Source of the DNA: Planctomycetaceae bacterium
Lineage (GTDB): Bacteria > Planctomycetota > Planctomycetia > Planctomycetales > Planctomycetaceae
NCBI GenBank assembly: GCA_029259815.1
Contig: JAJDEJ010000346.1
Location: forward strand, 1-43,429
Length of the DNA stretch: 43,429 nucleotides
Direction: 5' to 3'
Position 1 is the first letter of the stretch. Each line of letters starts with the position of its first letter. Positions 24,950-32,808 of the stretch are shown here, in pieces. Under the pieces are notes generated by a model, which was given only the letters and a program-made list of their open reading frames with translations, was not told the origin of the DNA and ran no database searches. The position numbers and the translations under genes are program-made.

Positions 24950-25474
24950 TTACCGAACGGTTGCCGTGACCGTCACGGAAAAAACCGACGGATTATCGTA
25001 GTCCGTGAAATACTTGACTGACTGCTCGAACGAACCCGGCTTTCGAGGCATCGCTAAAGACAATTTCAATTGACAGGTCTCCCCTGGCGGTACCGTCAAA
25101 GGAAAGTCATCCAACGCGACACAAGTGCAACTTTTCTGTGCCCCGAGGAAAGTGACGTCCGAACCAGTGGCATTGACGACTGTGACAGACTTGTCGATGA
25201 CTGTGTCCAGTGGTTGGTCGCCCAACTCCAACTTCAGCGGATGAACTAACAGTCGCTGGCCTTGAAGATAGGGCAGCACATCACTGATTGAGCCCGTCCG
25301 CCACCAAGCGAAGCCCGCGTAGATCAGGGCGAAGCATGCAGTCCACGCAAGTGTCTGCAGAATCAAAGCACGACGAGGAGAAGATTTTTTCGGTTCATCC
25401 GATTCGTCGGGGATAGAATCGATCATCCCGACTCGCGACTCTTCCTGTCCACGATCTTGAACACGGTTTGTCAT
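24950..25474 (-). CDS. Membrane-anchored DUF1573 protein
   Basis: A 174-residue protein from ATG 25474, chosen for GGAG 6 nt upstream. About 1-35 is hydrophilic and cytoplasmic, 36-58 is a single membrane helix, and 75-174 is an exported Ig-like DUF1573 domain. That domain has the typical cysteine segment (GAQKSCTCVALDDF) followed by the PPGETCQLKLS strand, with a third Cys. Function of DUF1573 is unknown; the domain is common in Bacteroidetes and planctomycetes. It is the first gene of a five-gene minus-strand cluster. An open frame continues upstream to a TTG at 25567 through a ten-G tract. Confidence 0.88.
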   Translation of the reverse strand: MTNRVQDRGQEESRVGMIDSIPDESDEPKKSSPRRALILQTLAWTACFALIYAGFAWWRTGSISDVLPYLQGQRLLVHPLKLELGDQPLDTVIDKSVTVVNATGSDVTFLGAQKSCTCVALDDFPLTVPPGETCQLKLSLAMPRKPGSFEQSVKYFTDYDNPSVFSVTVTATVR

Positions 25475-25543
25475 TTCAGTCTCCAGCCCGCAGTGAGCGA
25501 ATGTCACGAACGCGGAACTTGCAGAATTGCAGTCGCGAGTATG

Positions 25544-25553
25544 CCCCCCCCCC
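25544..25553. repeat. Ten-G homopolymer upstream of the DUF1573 gene
   Basis: Ten consecutive C on the plus strand, which is G10 in the direction of the DUF1573 cluster, about 70 nt before its ATG. It is the longest homopolymer I noticed in the window. Such tracts slip during replication in other bacteria and can vary promoter spacing or reading frame. Confidence 0.9.
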
Positions 25554-25671
25554 TTGAAGTTCGTCAATCGCAGTCCACGAACTAACTGTAAATTTTATCA
25601 CATCCACGATTGTTGATGCGTTGTTAATTTAATACCTCTATCGCCATGCATTCTGACAAACTCACCTACGA

Positions 25672-25702
25672 AGAAAGCCCGGCCTCTTGAGAGAGCCGGG
25701 CT
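25672..25702 (-). terminator. Rho-independent terminator of the 25731-26474 gene
   Basis: AGCCCGGC (25676-25683) and GCCGGGCT (25695-25702) form a perfect 8-bp GC-rich stem. On the minus strand it is followed by TTTCTTC, a short T-rich run. It lies about 30 nt after the stop of the secreted-protein gene and would also insulate the DUF1573 cluster from it. Confidence 0.75.
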
Positions 25703-25730
25703 GAGAGGATTGGCGTGATCGTGAGTGGAT

Positions 25731-26474
25731 TCAGTCGTCTTGTGACGAAGAGGTCTCGGTCGGTGCGGATGGTGTCGCGGGCTGGGGAGTGGTTGGTGGT
25801 GCGGGACCTGACGATTTGGTCTTCGTCGATTTGCGGCTGATGATGGCTGCGGCCTTGGCGCGGCGTTCGGCTTCGGCGGCGTAACTCACCTTGAGTTGTT
25901 TGTAGATGTCTGCTTTTGTGTAGAGTCGATGCGCAACGTGCTTCGACTTGCTGCGATGTTGAGCGGCGAGTTTTTGACTGGTGTTGCGACCGACTTTGGT
26001 GGTGGTGAGCAGCTCAATCAGTTCTTCTCCACCAGGCGTGGTGATGATTCCCGAGACTTCCTTCTTGCCCTGCTTCGATTCTCGCATGAGATCGAGCTGA
26101 GCATACCCGCCGGGGTACTGGGCGATCTTCCGCATGAACTTGGTGCCTTGACGGGTGCGAAGTTTCTTGACGAGCCAGTCGGAATCATCCAGCAGTCGCT
26201 CTTTGAATTCTCGCTGATCGCTGACATACCAACCGATGTCTTCCAACTCTTCAAAGAGGCTCAAGATGTCGTCACGCGAAATCAGGTCGGTCTCCTGTCG
26301 ATCGCTGAGGTTTCCCAGGTAGTCGGAGATCAACGCCTCGACTTTGCTGGCGTTGGGAAATGACTGAATCCGGACCGTCGGCTGGGGGACAGTCTTCGCG
26401 ATTTGGGCCGACGCGGACATCGGCCCAGTAAAGAGCATCGTCAAACCAAGCATCGACAGAACGACATAACGCAT
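25731..26474 (-). CDS. Secreted protein of unknown function
   Basis: A 247-residue protein with a signal peptide of about 23 residues (MRYVVLSMLGLTMLF...SASA, then QIAKTV). About 40-175 is charged and probably helical (VEALISDYLGNLSDRQETDLISRDDILSLF, described here only in part), containing RTRQGTKFMRKIAQYPGGYAQLD and IITTPGGEELIELL. The last 60 residues are basic, then rich in Pro, Thr and Ser (PAPPTTPQPATPSAP), like a low-complexity linker. No catalytic motif recognised. It has its own terminator and no close neighbour on its strand, so probably a single-gene transcript. Confidence 0.8.
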   Translation of the reverse strand: MRYVVLSMLGLTMLFTGPMSASAQIAKTVPQPTVRIQSFPNASKVEALISDYLGNLSDRQETDLISRDDILSLFEELEDIGWYVSDQREFKERLLDDSDWLVKKLRTRQGTKFMRKIAQYPGGYAQLDLMRESKQGKKEVSGIITTPGGEELIELLTTTKVGRNTSQKLAAQHRSKSKHVAHRLYTKADIYKQLKVSYAAEAERRAKAAAIISRKSTKTKSSGPAPPTTPQPATPSAPTETSSSQDD

Positions 26475-26629
26475 GAACGCATCCGGAGTTGGAGAAAAGA
26501 GAGACGTGCCGACCTCATTTGCTGTCGGCGCAACATGGGCCTCCTAACCCTAGCTTCGGATTTGCGGTCCTGTCGGGTGAAGCTGAATTTTCCTGTTTCT
26601 CAGCCTCAGGTTCTGTCACTGAACGACGT

Positions 26630-26986
26630 TTATTTCGGCAACAGGGGCTGTTGGCTGGCCAGACGAAACCGAGAAGGGGGCGGCGGCTCGGTCGTGATCC
26701 GCTCGTAAGAGACGACGAGAGCATGTGTCCCCACACGCAAGGAGTCGCCTGGCATCAGTCCGCCCTGCTCGATGGGCATATCGTTGAGAAAGACCTCATC
26801 CGATTGATCACAGGCTTCGATGACCAGATTTCCGCGGTCCTCTGCAAGGACACATCGGGTCTGTGCCTGCTCGGAGCCTCCGGTGCAGAGTTCGCCTTGG
26901 GTCGTCGTGGAGATGGTGATCGGCAGTTGGTCGAGCCAATGAACGTTTCCGCAGCGCTCGCCGACTTCGTAAAGTCTGACTCTCAT
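26630..26986 (-). CDS. Small FHA-like domain protein
   Basis: A 118-residue protein. The start at MRVRLYEVGERCGN has GAAGGGA about 8 nt upstream, better than the longer frame to 27139. The chain resembles a forkhead-associated domain: LPITISTTTQGELCTGG, then RCVLAEDRGNLVIEA, DEVFLNDMPIE and GDSLRVGTHALVVSYE, in the order of the FHA beta sandwich. The classical GR/SxxH/N phosphopeptide-binding residues are not clear, so phosphothreonine binding is uncertain. It is transcribed divergently from the TerC gene across about 295 nt in which I see no other feature. A link to the kinase at 16410 is possible only by function. Confidence 0.65.
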   Translation of the reverse strand: MRVRLYEVGERCGNVHWLDQLPITISTTTQGELCTGGSEQAQTRCVLAEDRGNLVIEACDQSDEVFLNDMPIEQGGLMPGDSLRVGTHALVVSYERITTEPPPPSRFRLASQQPLLPK

Positions 26987-27281
26987 GTGGGCATCCCTTC
27001 GGTCAAAACACGGCGAGCTGTGACTTGCAGAAGCAACGTCTATGCCAACGCTTTGAGAAAGCCGATTCGCAAGGGTTTTGGCTGTGCGGATGTGGTCGGG
27101 GATGACGAGGGATTCAGAAGTCGCACAGTCTTTCAGCACTTATGCCTATTCAGTGTGTGCCTCGCCCCACCCTCGTCCGGGGATAGACGCACCGTCTCTC
27201 GCTGGAACTCGCTTTCGTGAAATCCTACGCTGTCAGCCAGCCGTGATCCGACGAGTTTCCCCATCATTCGAAACGGACGAT

Positions 27282-28142
27282 ATGGACGAACTGTTCACCC
27301 TCAGCAACCTGATGACGCTGTGCATGCTCACACTGCTGCAGGCGGTGTTAGGCTTTGACAACCTGCTGTACATCTCGATCGAGTCGAAGCGGGTGGCGGC
27401 GGACAAGCAACAGTACGTAAGGCGGCTTGGGATTGGCCTCGCAATTGGCCTGCGGATTATCCTGTTGTTCGTGGTCATGGGGGCGATTGATTCGTTTCAG
27501 GATCCACTCGTCAAGCTGCATGTGGGTGAAGAAATTGCCACCGAGGAAGTCGCCTCGCAGAATGAAGCTCACGCTCTGCCATTTGCTCCGCATCGCCTGC
27601 TCGACGGCGAGTTCAATCTCCACAGCATCATCGTGTTGATCGGCGGAGCATTCATCATCTACACGGCTGTCAAAGAGATCAGCCACATGTTGGTCGTACA
27701 TCACATCGATCACGATGATAAGCAGGGAACCCGCTCTGTAGCGTCCGCAGTCACATGGATCGTCATCATGAACCTCGTATTCTCATTCGACTCAATTCTG
27801 AGTGCACTCGCCTTGACCGACGTGTTCCTCGTGATGGCGACAGCAATCGTGGCGAGTGGTCTGATGATGATCTCTCTGGCCGATACGGTGGCCGACTTCC
27901 TCAAGAAGAATCGGATGTACGAAGTCCTCGGACTGTTCATTCTGTTCATTGTGGGGATTATGCTGCTCTCCGAAGGCGGACACCTTGCGCACGTCCATCT
28001 ATTCGGCTATCCGGTCCTGCCGATGACCAAGACGACGTTCTACTTTGTGCTGGTCGTGCTGGTGCTGGTGGACATCGTGCAGTCACGCTACCAGCGCAAG
28101 CTGCTCGCCCAGCAGGCAGTCGAGCAACAAGTGGCGACGTGA
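27282..28142 (+). CDS. TerC family membrane protein
   Basis: A 286-residue integral membrane protein of the TerC group, linked to tellurite resistance and to metal (Mn2+) export in characterised members. Start at MDELFTLSNLMTL because the first helix follows at once. The hallmark acidic sites are present: GFDNLLYISI near residues 24-33 and FSFDSILSALALTD near 170. Seven or so hydrophobic segments are visible, with a soluble loop (EEIATEEVASQNEAH) after the second pair. It diverges from the FHA gene and converges with the large membrane protein gene across a long hairpin. Family call is strong; substrate unknown. Confidence 0.88.
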   Translation: MDELFTLSNLMTLCMLTLLQAVLGFDNLLYISIESKRVAADKQQYVRRLGIGLAIGLRIILLFVVMGAIDSFQDPLVKLHVGEEIATEEVASQNEAHALPFAPHRLLDGEFNLHSIIVLIGGAFIIYTAVKEISHMLVVHHIDHDDKQGTRSVASAVTWIVIMNLVFSFDSILSALALTDVFLVMATAIVASGLMMISLADTVADFLKKNRMYEVLGLFILFIVGIMLLSEGGHLAHVHLFGYPVLPMTKTTFYFVLVVLVLVDIVQSRYQRKLLAQQAVEQQVAT

Positions 28143-28148
28143 GAATTG

Positions 28149-28218
28149 TCCCAAGCCGACAGCTCTGCTGTCGTGCGTCTGCCGGTGATCGTTCGACAGC
28201 AGAGCTGTCGGCTTGGGA
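28149..28218. repeat. Perfect 25-bp inverted repeat with palindromic arms
   Basis: Arms 28149-28173 and 28194-28218 are perfect inverted copies of 25 nt with a 20-nt loop. Each arm contains its own hairpin, CGACAGC-TCT-GCTGTCG or the reverse. It lies 7 nt after the TerC stop and 14 nt before the stop of the convergent membrane protein gene. It would work as a strong bidirectional terminator; its nested form matches 6948-7051 and 32694-32793. Confidence 0.85.
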
Positions 28219-28231
28219 AGAGAATTCGACG

Positions 28232-29683
28232 TCACTCAAGCTTTGAGCTGTCTCGCCACCCGTACGCAAGACTCGCGACTGTCAGAGTGATCGCACAGAT
28301 TGCGAACACGAGGCCGTTCGGTGTGCGACCGGTCCACTCATCGACCGGTAACCAAGGCCATGGGAAGTGGAAGAACGCAAAGTTCAGCCAGAAGTAGACC
28401 CACGTGGCCAGCAACAGCGACCAACGCGCGAACGGTCGTGCGGTCTCGCCGAATTGCCCCCGCCGCGAGAGGAGGATGGCCAACAACGTCAGGAGGACCA
28501 GCGGGAGCACGATATACGCGAGTACGCCCCCCATGAGTTCAATGGCGGGCGGGTCTTCATTAAAGCAGAGTTGCCGCACCGTCTTTCCGGCAATCGGGAC
28601 TGCAATAACCGGCAAACTCATCAGATACGGCCAATAGCGGCCCGCCATCACGCAGGTCACTGGGATGAAGATCATGGTGATGGCATAGCTCATGAAGAAG
28701 TCGAGCCGCGGCACAACCAGGAACTCGTGTCCCACGATCGATCCCACGTGAAGGATGACTAACACCCATTCTGCGAGTGGTGGAATCTCAATCTCATCCG
28801 GTTCTTCCCCCTCTGTGATGAGATGCCGGTTCAAGCCGACGCCCAGTGCGAGGATGGCTCCCCAGACCATGCCAAAGCCGGTCTCCATGAAGTTCCACCA
28901 GTTGATGTTTTTCGGCAGATCGGCAAGCAACCCCTGTTCTAACGCTTCACGATTCCAATCGTGATAGGACTGAATCGATTGCCCCAGAGTGAAGCCAATA
29001 CCGCCAGCGACGAAAGCCCACAGCCCGAGTCGGAATGCCAGCCGGTCTCCCTTCGCCACACGTGCATATCCGATGAGCGCGACGAGTGCGAGCAACAGTC
29101 CGCCCCAGACCTCCGGTCGAGGTTTCGCCACCTCTGGCTCGAAGTACCAGTCATCGGAGAAGTAGATCCACGGCAGTACCTTGTTCGTCGGATCGTAGGG
29201 GGAGTTGATCAGCCACACGCCCAGAAAGAACAGCAGCAGGAGCGACATCAAGAGCAGGATGAGTTCGAGCGGACGATAGCGGATGCCGCTCAGGCCGATG
29301 CCGAGCAGCGCGCCGCCATAGCCAATCCAGATGCCGCCCTTGATGAACAGCCCCAGAAATCCCCAGCGGAGGGCTTCCCAGTTACCAATCAGCGGCGGGT
29401 CCTTCGTGAGGCCCACGGTCTGCGCATACGTCATTGATCCGCCGATGGAGATGCCCAACGCACAGAGGGCCGCCGCACGGGCTCCGGTTAACGACGTCAG
29501 ACCTGATCCATAGATAAAAACGATCACCAGACTGAACAACACCCCGGCCATCATCGCGCCGGTTTCATGACCATACTGCCCACGAATGCCCCAACCCATC
29601 CCGGCCGCCATGCCCGCAAGGATCATGCTCAGCAGGATGACGAGTGCTGTGGAGAACTTCGATCCGGAAGAGAGTTCGGACAT
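28232..29683 (-). CDS. Large multi-pass membrane protein of unknown function
   Basis: A 483-residue integral membrane protein with about twelve hydrophobic segments. Glycine-rich first helices (MILAGMAAGMGWGIRGQYGH, and ETGAMMAGVLFSL) and the segment PNGLVFAICAITL near the end are distinctive. A polar loop in the middle contains SPYDPTNKVLPWIYFSDDWY and another EEPDEIEIPPLAEW. I do not recognise a characterised transporter family; it looks like a conserved planctomycete membrane protein. It converges with TerC. The start ATG has no Shine-Dalgarno; the 188 nt upstream, to the stop of the next gene, show nothing I can name. Confidence 0.75.
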   Translation of the reverse strand: MSELSSGSKFSTALVILLSMILAGMAAGMGWGIRGQYGHETGAMMAGVLFSLVIVFIYGSGLTSLTGARAAALCALGISIGGSMTYAQTVGLTKDPPLIGNWEALRWGFLGLFIKGGIWIGYGGALLGIGLSGIRYRPLELILLLMSLLLLFFLGVWLINSPYDPTNKVLPWIYFSDDWYFEPEVAKPRPEVWGGLLLALVALIGYARVAKGDRLAFRLGLWAFVAGGIGFTLGQSIQSYHDWNREALEQGLLADLPKNINWWNFMETGFGMVWGAILALGVGLNRHLITEGEEPDEIEIPPLAEWVLVILHVGSIVGHEFLVVPRLDFFMSYAITMIFIPVTCVMAGRYWPYLMSLPVIAVPIAGKTVRQLCFNEDPPAIELMGGVLAYIVLPLVLLTLLAILLSRRGQFGETARPFARWSLLLATWVYFWLNFAFFHFPWPWLPVDEWTGRTPNGLVFAICAITLTVASLAYGWRDSSKLE

Positions 29684-29871
29684 GGGAGAATAGCCATCGA
29701 CAGGAGAGGCAGGGATTCAGCTCGCAGGAGCCAAGGTGGGCTCTGCAAATCTGACATCACGTGCGCACAACGTCAAGCCTGCCCCCATGACCGCGATCGG
29801 TCGGGAGCATCCACTCACGCTTCAGACCGATGGCTGCAAGTGTCGCCTGATGAATGTTTCCAACGACTGTC

Positions 29872-32502
29872 TCAGTCGAAGAGAGCCGGTGCCCGGGAGC
29901 GGAGCGTGCCGATCGGAAGATTTTCAAAGCTGCCTTCAAGCATCGGCGAATGGTCGTTGCCAATGAACGGTTCGAGACCGAAGAAGGCATCATCGTTCTT
30001 GAAGAGCACCTCGCTCGGCGAAGTGTTGCCGCCGTACAGCAGGTAGATCGAGGCGTCTTCACTGCTGGTAATCATGTGCCCGTCCGTGCCAGGCATGAGT
30101 CGGTTGTCTTGCAGGACGAGGTTCAACACACGTTCACCGGAAGCCGAGGCATCGATGGTTCCGTCGAGACTATTGTCGAACAGACCGACGCTGGTCGTGC
30201 CGCTGCCTTCACCGTAAAGGTTGAGCGACAAGTCATCACCCCCGACTTCGTTTCCTGTGAGACGAGCGGTCAGGTGTGAGTCACTGAAAGAACTCAGTTT
30301 GATTCGCTGATGCTGAACAATGGTGTCGGAAATCGTGAGATCCAGTGGATCGCTATTCCAGTTGGTGACATTGATTCCCGTGTTGGACGTCCCGCCCGTG
30401 ATGCTCGAATTGGTAATCTCAGCCAGTCCGGAGGCATCACGCAGGACGATCCCCTCGCTCACACCGTCGATGCTGACCTCGTCAATAAATGTGTCGACCG
30501 CTCGGTTCGCCCAGATACCGAAGGTTCCTGTCGACTCAATGTTCACTTGTGAAATGTGGGTGGAAGTCGTGTCCACCAGCTCAATTCCGGCCATGAGGGG
30601 CGACCAGACGGGCATCACACTCGAATTGACGATCGGGTCTCCGGGGGGCGGTGCCTGCAGATGATTGTAGGCTGACGCATGACCGCTCTCCTCGATGTCG
30701 ACATTCTTGATGGTGACGTCTTCGCTCTGATGCAGACTGATGCCCGGACCGTCCGTCTCGCGAATGCTGGAGTTCTGAATGGTCACGTCGGTTGAATTGA
30801 TGGCAACGACGCCCGAGCCTTGATTGAGCGGGAGGTATTCATAGGACACATCTGTCACCCAGGCGCCACTAGTGATGTATGTCGAGTTGACTTCGTCGAT
30901 CGTCACATGGTTGACCTCGACGTGATTGGCCCCCTGGATCGCGATGCCCGCTCCGTCCGCATCACGGATGTAGACATCATCGATGGTGACGTGATCTGCA
31001 TGATTGACCGAGACGGCCGGCCCGCCGCTGCGAAGGTTGACGCCCTTGAGGAACGTCTGGTCGGCCATGACGAAGCCGGGAGGAGACGTGTATTGTGCGT
31101 TGGTGAGTGAGCCGAATTCAATGTTCGGTCGTTTGCCCGGAGCCGTGAAAGTCGCCGGCAGTCCGGTCCGTTCGCCCACGACGGCCAGTTGCATCCCACC
31201 GCCCATGACAAACTGTCCCGTCTTCAAGTTGATCGGTGCATCGCTGTAGAACTCGCCATCAGATCCGTCGATGACAACGACCGAGTCCTTACCGGTCTCC
31301 GGAACGAGTTCCGGAAGATTGTCACTTTGGTTCAGAATTCGGACGCCTTCGATCCTCTTGCCGGTGAGCGTGTTGATCGCCGCCTCGGATTGACCAACCG
31401 CGTTCGTCACGACGTCGACATCACGTACGACCGAGTCAAGCATGCGTCGCTGGAGTTGCGAGAGAGGGCGACGAGCATTGGCCCAGGGGTCGAGTGGAAT
31501 CCGCAGGCCGGCGAAGACAGAAGCTTCACCTCCACGCTCGGTGTCTGCTTGCACTGAGAACCCGCAGGTGAAGCGTGAGCCGTTGCCGAAGTAAGGGAGA
31601 TCGTACGCCCGCCACTCCATACGTGCTCGTGGTCCGGTGATGTTGTCGAATCCGGGCTGAGAATGATCGAAGTGATAGATGCCGAGGAAGCCACGGAGTT
31701 CGTGATCGGCGTTTGGTCCCCAGGACCAGAGCAGAGCCCCCGTTTCAAAGTCGACGCCCCAATAGGCGCGTTCGACACCGCTGGTCACAAGGATTGTGCC
31801 ATTCGAGATGGTTGCCGTCGGTGATGCCGAGACACGTTTGGCCTTTGACTCGGGGAAGTAAACGTTGAAGCGGAAGTCCCAGAAGACGTCCATCGCTTCG
31901 ACGCCGAGAGTTGCTTGCGAGAAACCGTTGTCGTTGGCTGAGTTCAGGCGGTCATAGAATAAATAACTGCCGAAGACCCAACCTGGCCACGCCATCGTCC
32001 GGAAGCCAGTGCCAATGTTGAATTCGCCGGCGTCGTCATCATCGACTTGCCCGCGCATGTTGAAGTACCACAGATTGCGTCCATCCTGCCACAAGGGCAG
32101 GAACAACTCGCCATTCCAGATGAGACGATCTGTGCCCGGCATGTAGGTCGAGGCAATGTGCCCAACCCAGATCGGTGCCCCGTTTGCGAACACGGTGTCG
32201 AAACCGGGCACTGGATCATCAATTGGATAGCCGGCTGGACCAACGTCGCCACCAAACTCATCGGCCGGATATTGATCAGACAAATATCCACCACCCGGAC
32301 CGGCTCCGTAATCGCCAGGGACCGTGAGGTCCGGGTCATACGACATGGGCGGACCAACAGGTGGACCCTGCGAATGGAGGCCCTGTAGAGGCGGCAATTC
32401 GGGCACTGTGTACGGATACTCCGCGATCGCCCGGCCTGCGGTGCCAGTCACCACTGCCAGAATCATGAATAAAATCGCGGCGAAGGATGCCCTCATTGGC
32501 AT
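29872..32502 (-). CDS. Inverse-autotransporter-like barrel with beta-helix passenger
   Basis: An 876-residue exported protein. Signal peptide about 1-27, then a Pro/Gly-rich linker to about 105. Residues about 110-340 show alternating beta strands with aromatic ends (LWYFNMRGQ, NIGTGFRTMAWPGWVFGSYLFYD, GVEAMDVFWDFRFNVYFP), typical of the inverse autotransporter beta domain of intimin/invasin-like proteins as annotated in planctomycetes. About 395-865 is a right-handed parallel beta-helix with repeats such as HVTIDDVYIRDADGAGIAI and DVTIKNVDIEESG. Likely an outer-membrane or surface protein. ATG 32496 has GAGG 7 nt upstream and may be the true start. Apparently monocistronic. Confidence 0.8.
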   Translation of the reverse strand: MPMRASFAAILFMILAVVTGTAGRAIAEYPYTVPELPPLQGLHSQGPPVGPPMSYDPDLTVPGDYGAGPGGGYLSDQYPADEFGGDVGPAGYPIDDPVPGFDTVFANGAPIWVGHIASTYMPGTDRLIWNGELFLPLWQDGRNLWYFNMRGQVDDDDAGEFNIGTGFRTMAWPGWVFGSYLFYDRLNSANDNGFSQATLGVEAMDVFWDFRFNVYFPESKAKRVSASPTATISNGTILVTSGVERAYWGVDFETGALLWSWGPNADHELRGFLGIYHFDHSQPGFDNITGPRARMEWRAYDLPYFGNGSRFTCGFSVQADTERGGEASVFAGLRIPLDPWANARRPLSQLQRRMLDSVVRDVDVVTNAVGQSEAAINTLTGKRIEGVRILNQSDNLPELVPETGKDSVVVIDGSDGEFYSDAPINLKTGQFVMGGGMQLAVVGERTGLPATFTAPGKRPNIEFGSLTNAQYTSPPGFVMADQTFLKGVNLRSGGPAVSVNHADHVTIDDVYIRDADGAGIAIQGANHVEVNHVTIDEVNSTYITSGAWVTDVSYEYLPLNQGSGVVAINSTDVTIQNSSIRETDGPGISLHQSEDVTIKNVDIEESGHASAYNHLQAPPPGDPIVNSSVMPVWSPLMAGIELVDTTSTHISQVNIESTGTFGIWANRAVDTFIDEVSIDGVSEGIVLRDASGLAEITNSSITGGTSNTGINVTNWNSDPLDLTISDTIVQHQRIKLSSFSDSHLTARLTGNEVGGDDLSLNLYGEGSGTTSVGLFDNSLDGTIDASASGERVLNLVLQDNRLMPGTDGHMITSSEDASIYLLYGGNTSPSEVLFKNDDAFFGLEPFIGNDHSPMLEGSFENLPIGTLRSRAPALFD

Positions 32503-32808
32503 GCCTCATGCGGGAGGAAAACGTCCGTCAGCCAGCGCAAGGCGGCTGACCAGTCGCGGAGAAGTATCAGACCCCAGATTTTGCCTCAAGCCGCAGACAC
32601 GACTTGCCGACAATTTGGGCCGGAACTCGCCCTTTCGGCGCCCGACTTGCGCACATCCTGCCGATCCCGCCTCGCTCTGAAGGCATGAGATTGTCGTAGG
32701 ACGGACTTCCAAGTCCGTCCCCAATTGCTGGAAACGAGGTTAAATAGCCAATCAAAGAATGACCATGGACGGATTTGGAAATCCGTCCTACGGCTGACTG
32801 ACCGTCCC
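32503..32808. other. Intergenic region, 306 nt, with a nested repeat
   Basis: No gene is seen here. The part nearest the beta-helix protein (32503-32690) is presumably its promoter and leader. The part nearest glnS (32694-32793) is the nested inverted repeat listed separately. Confidence 0.6.
32694..32793. repeat. Paired palindromes in inverted orientation
   Basis: GGACGGACTT-CC-AAGTCCGTCC (32699-32720) and GGACGGATTT-GG-AAATCCGTCC (32767-32788) are each palindromic. With flanking TCGTA and TACGG they are also inverted copies of one another, separated by 46 nt. It lies just after the glnS stop on the minus strand and may terminate it. Confidence 0.8.

Noticed and set aside
24875..25567. TTG start at 25567 for the DUF1573 protein
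   Set aside because: It would translate through the G10 tract and adds a non-conserved segment; ATG 25474 has a good ribosome site. Kept only as part of the phase-variation idea.
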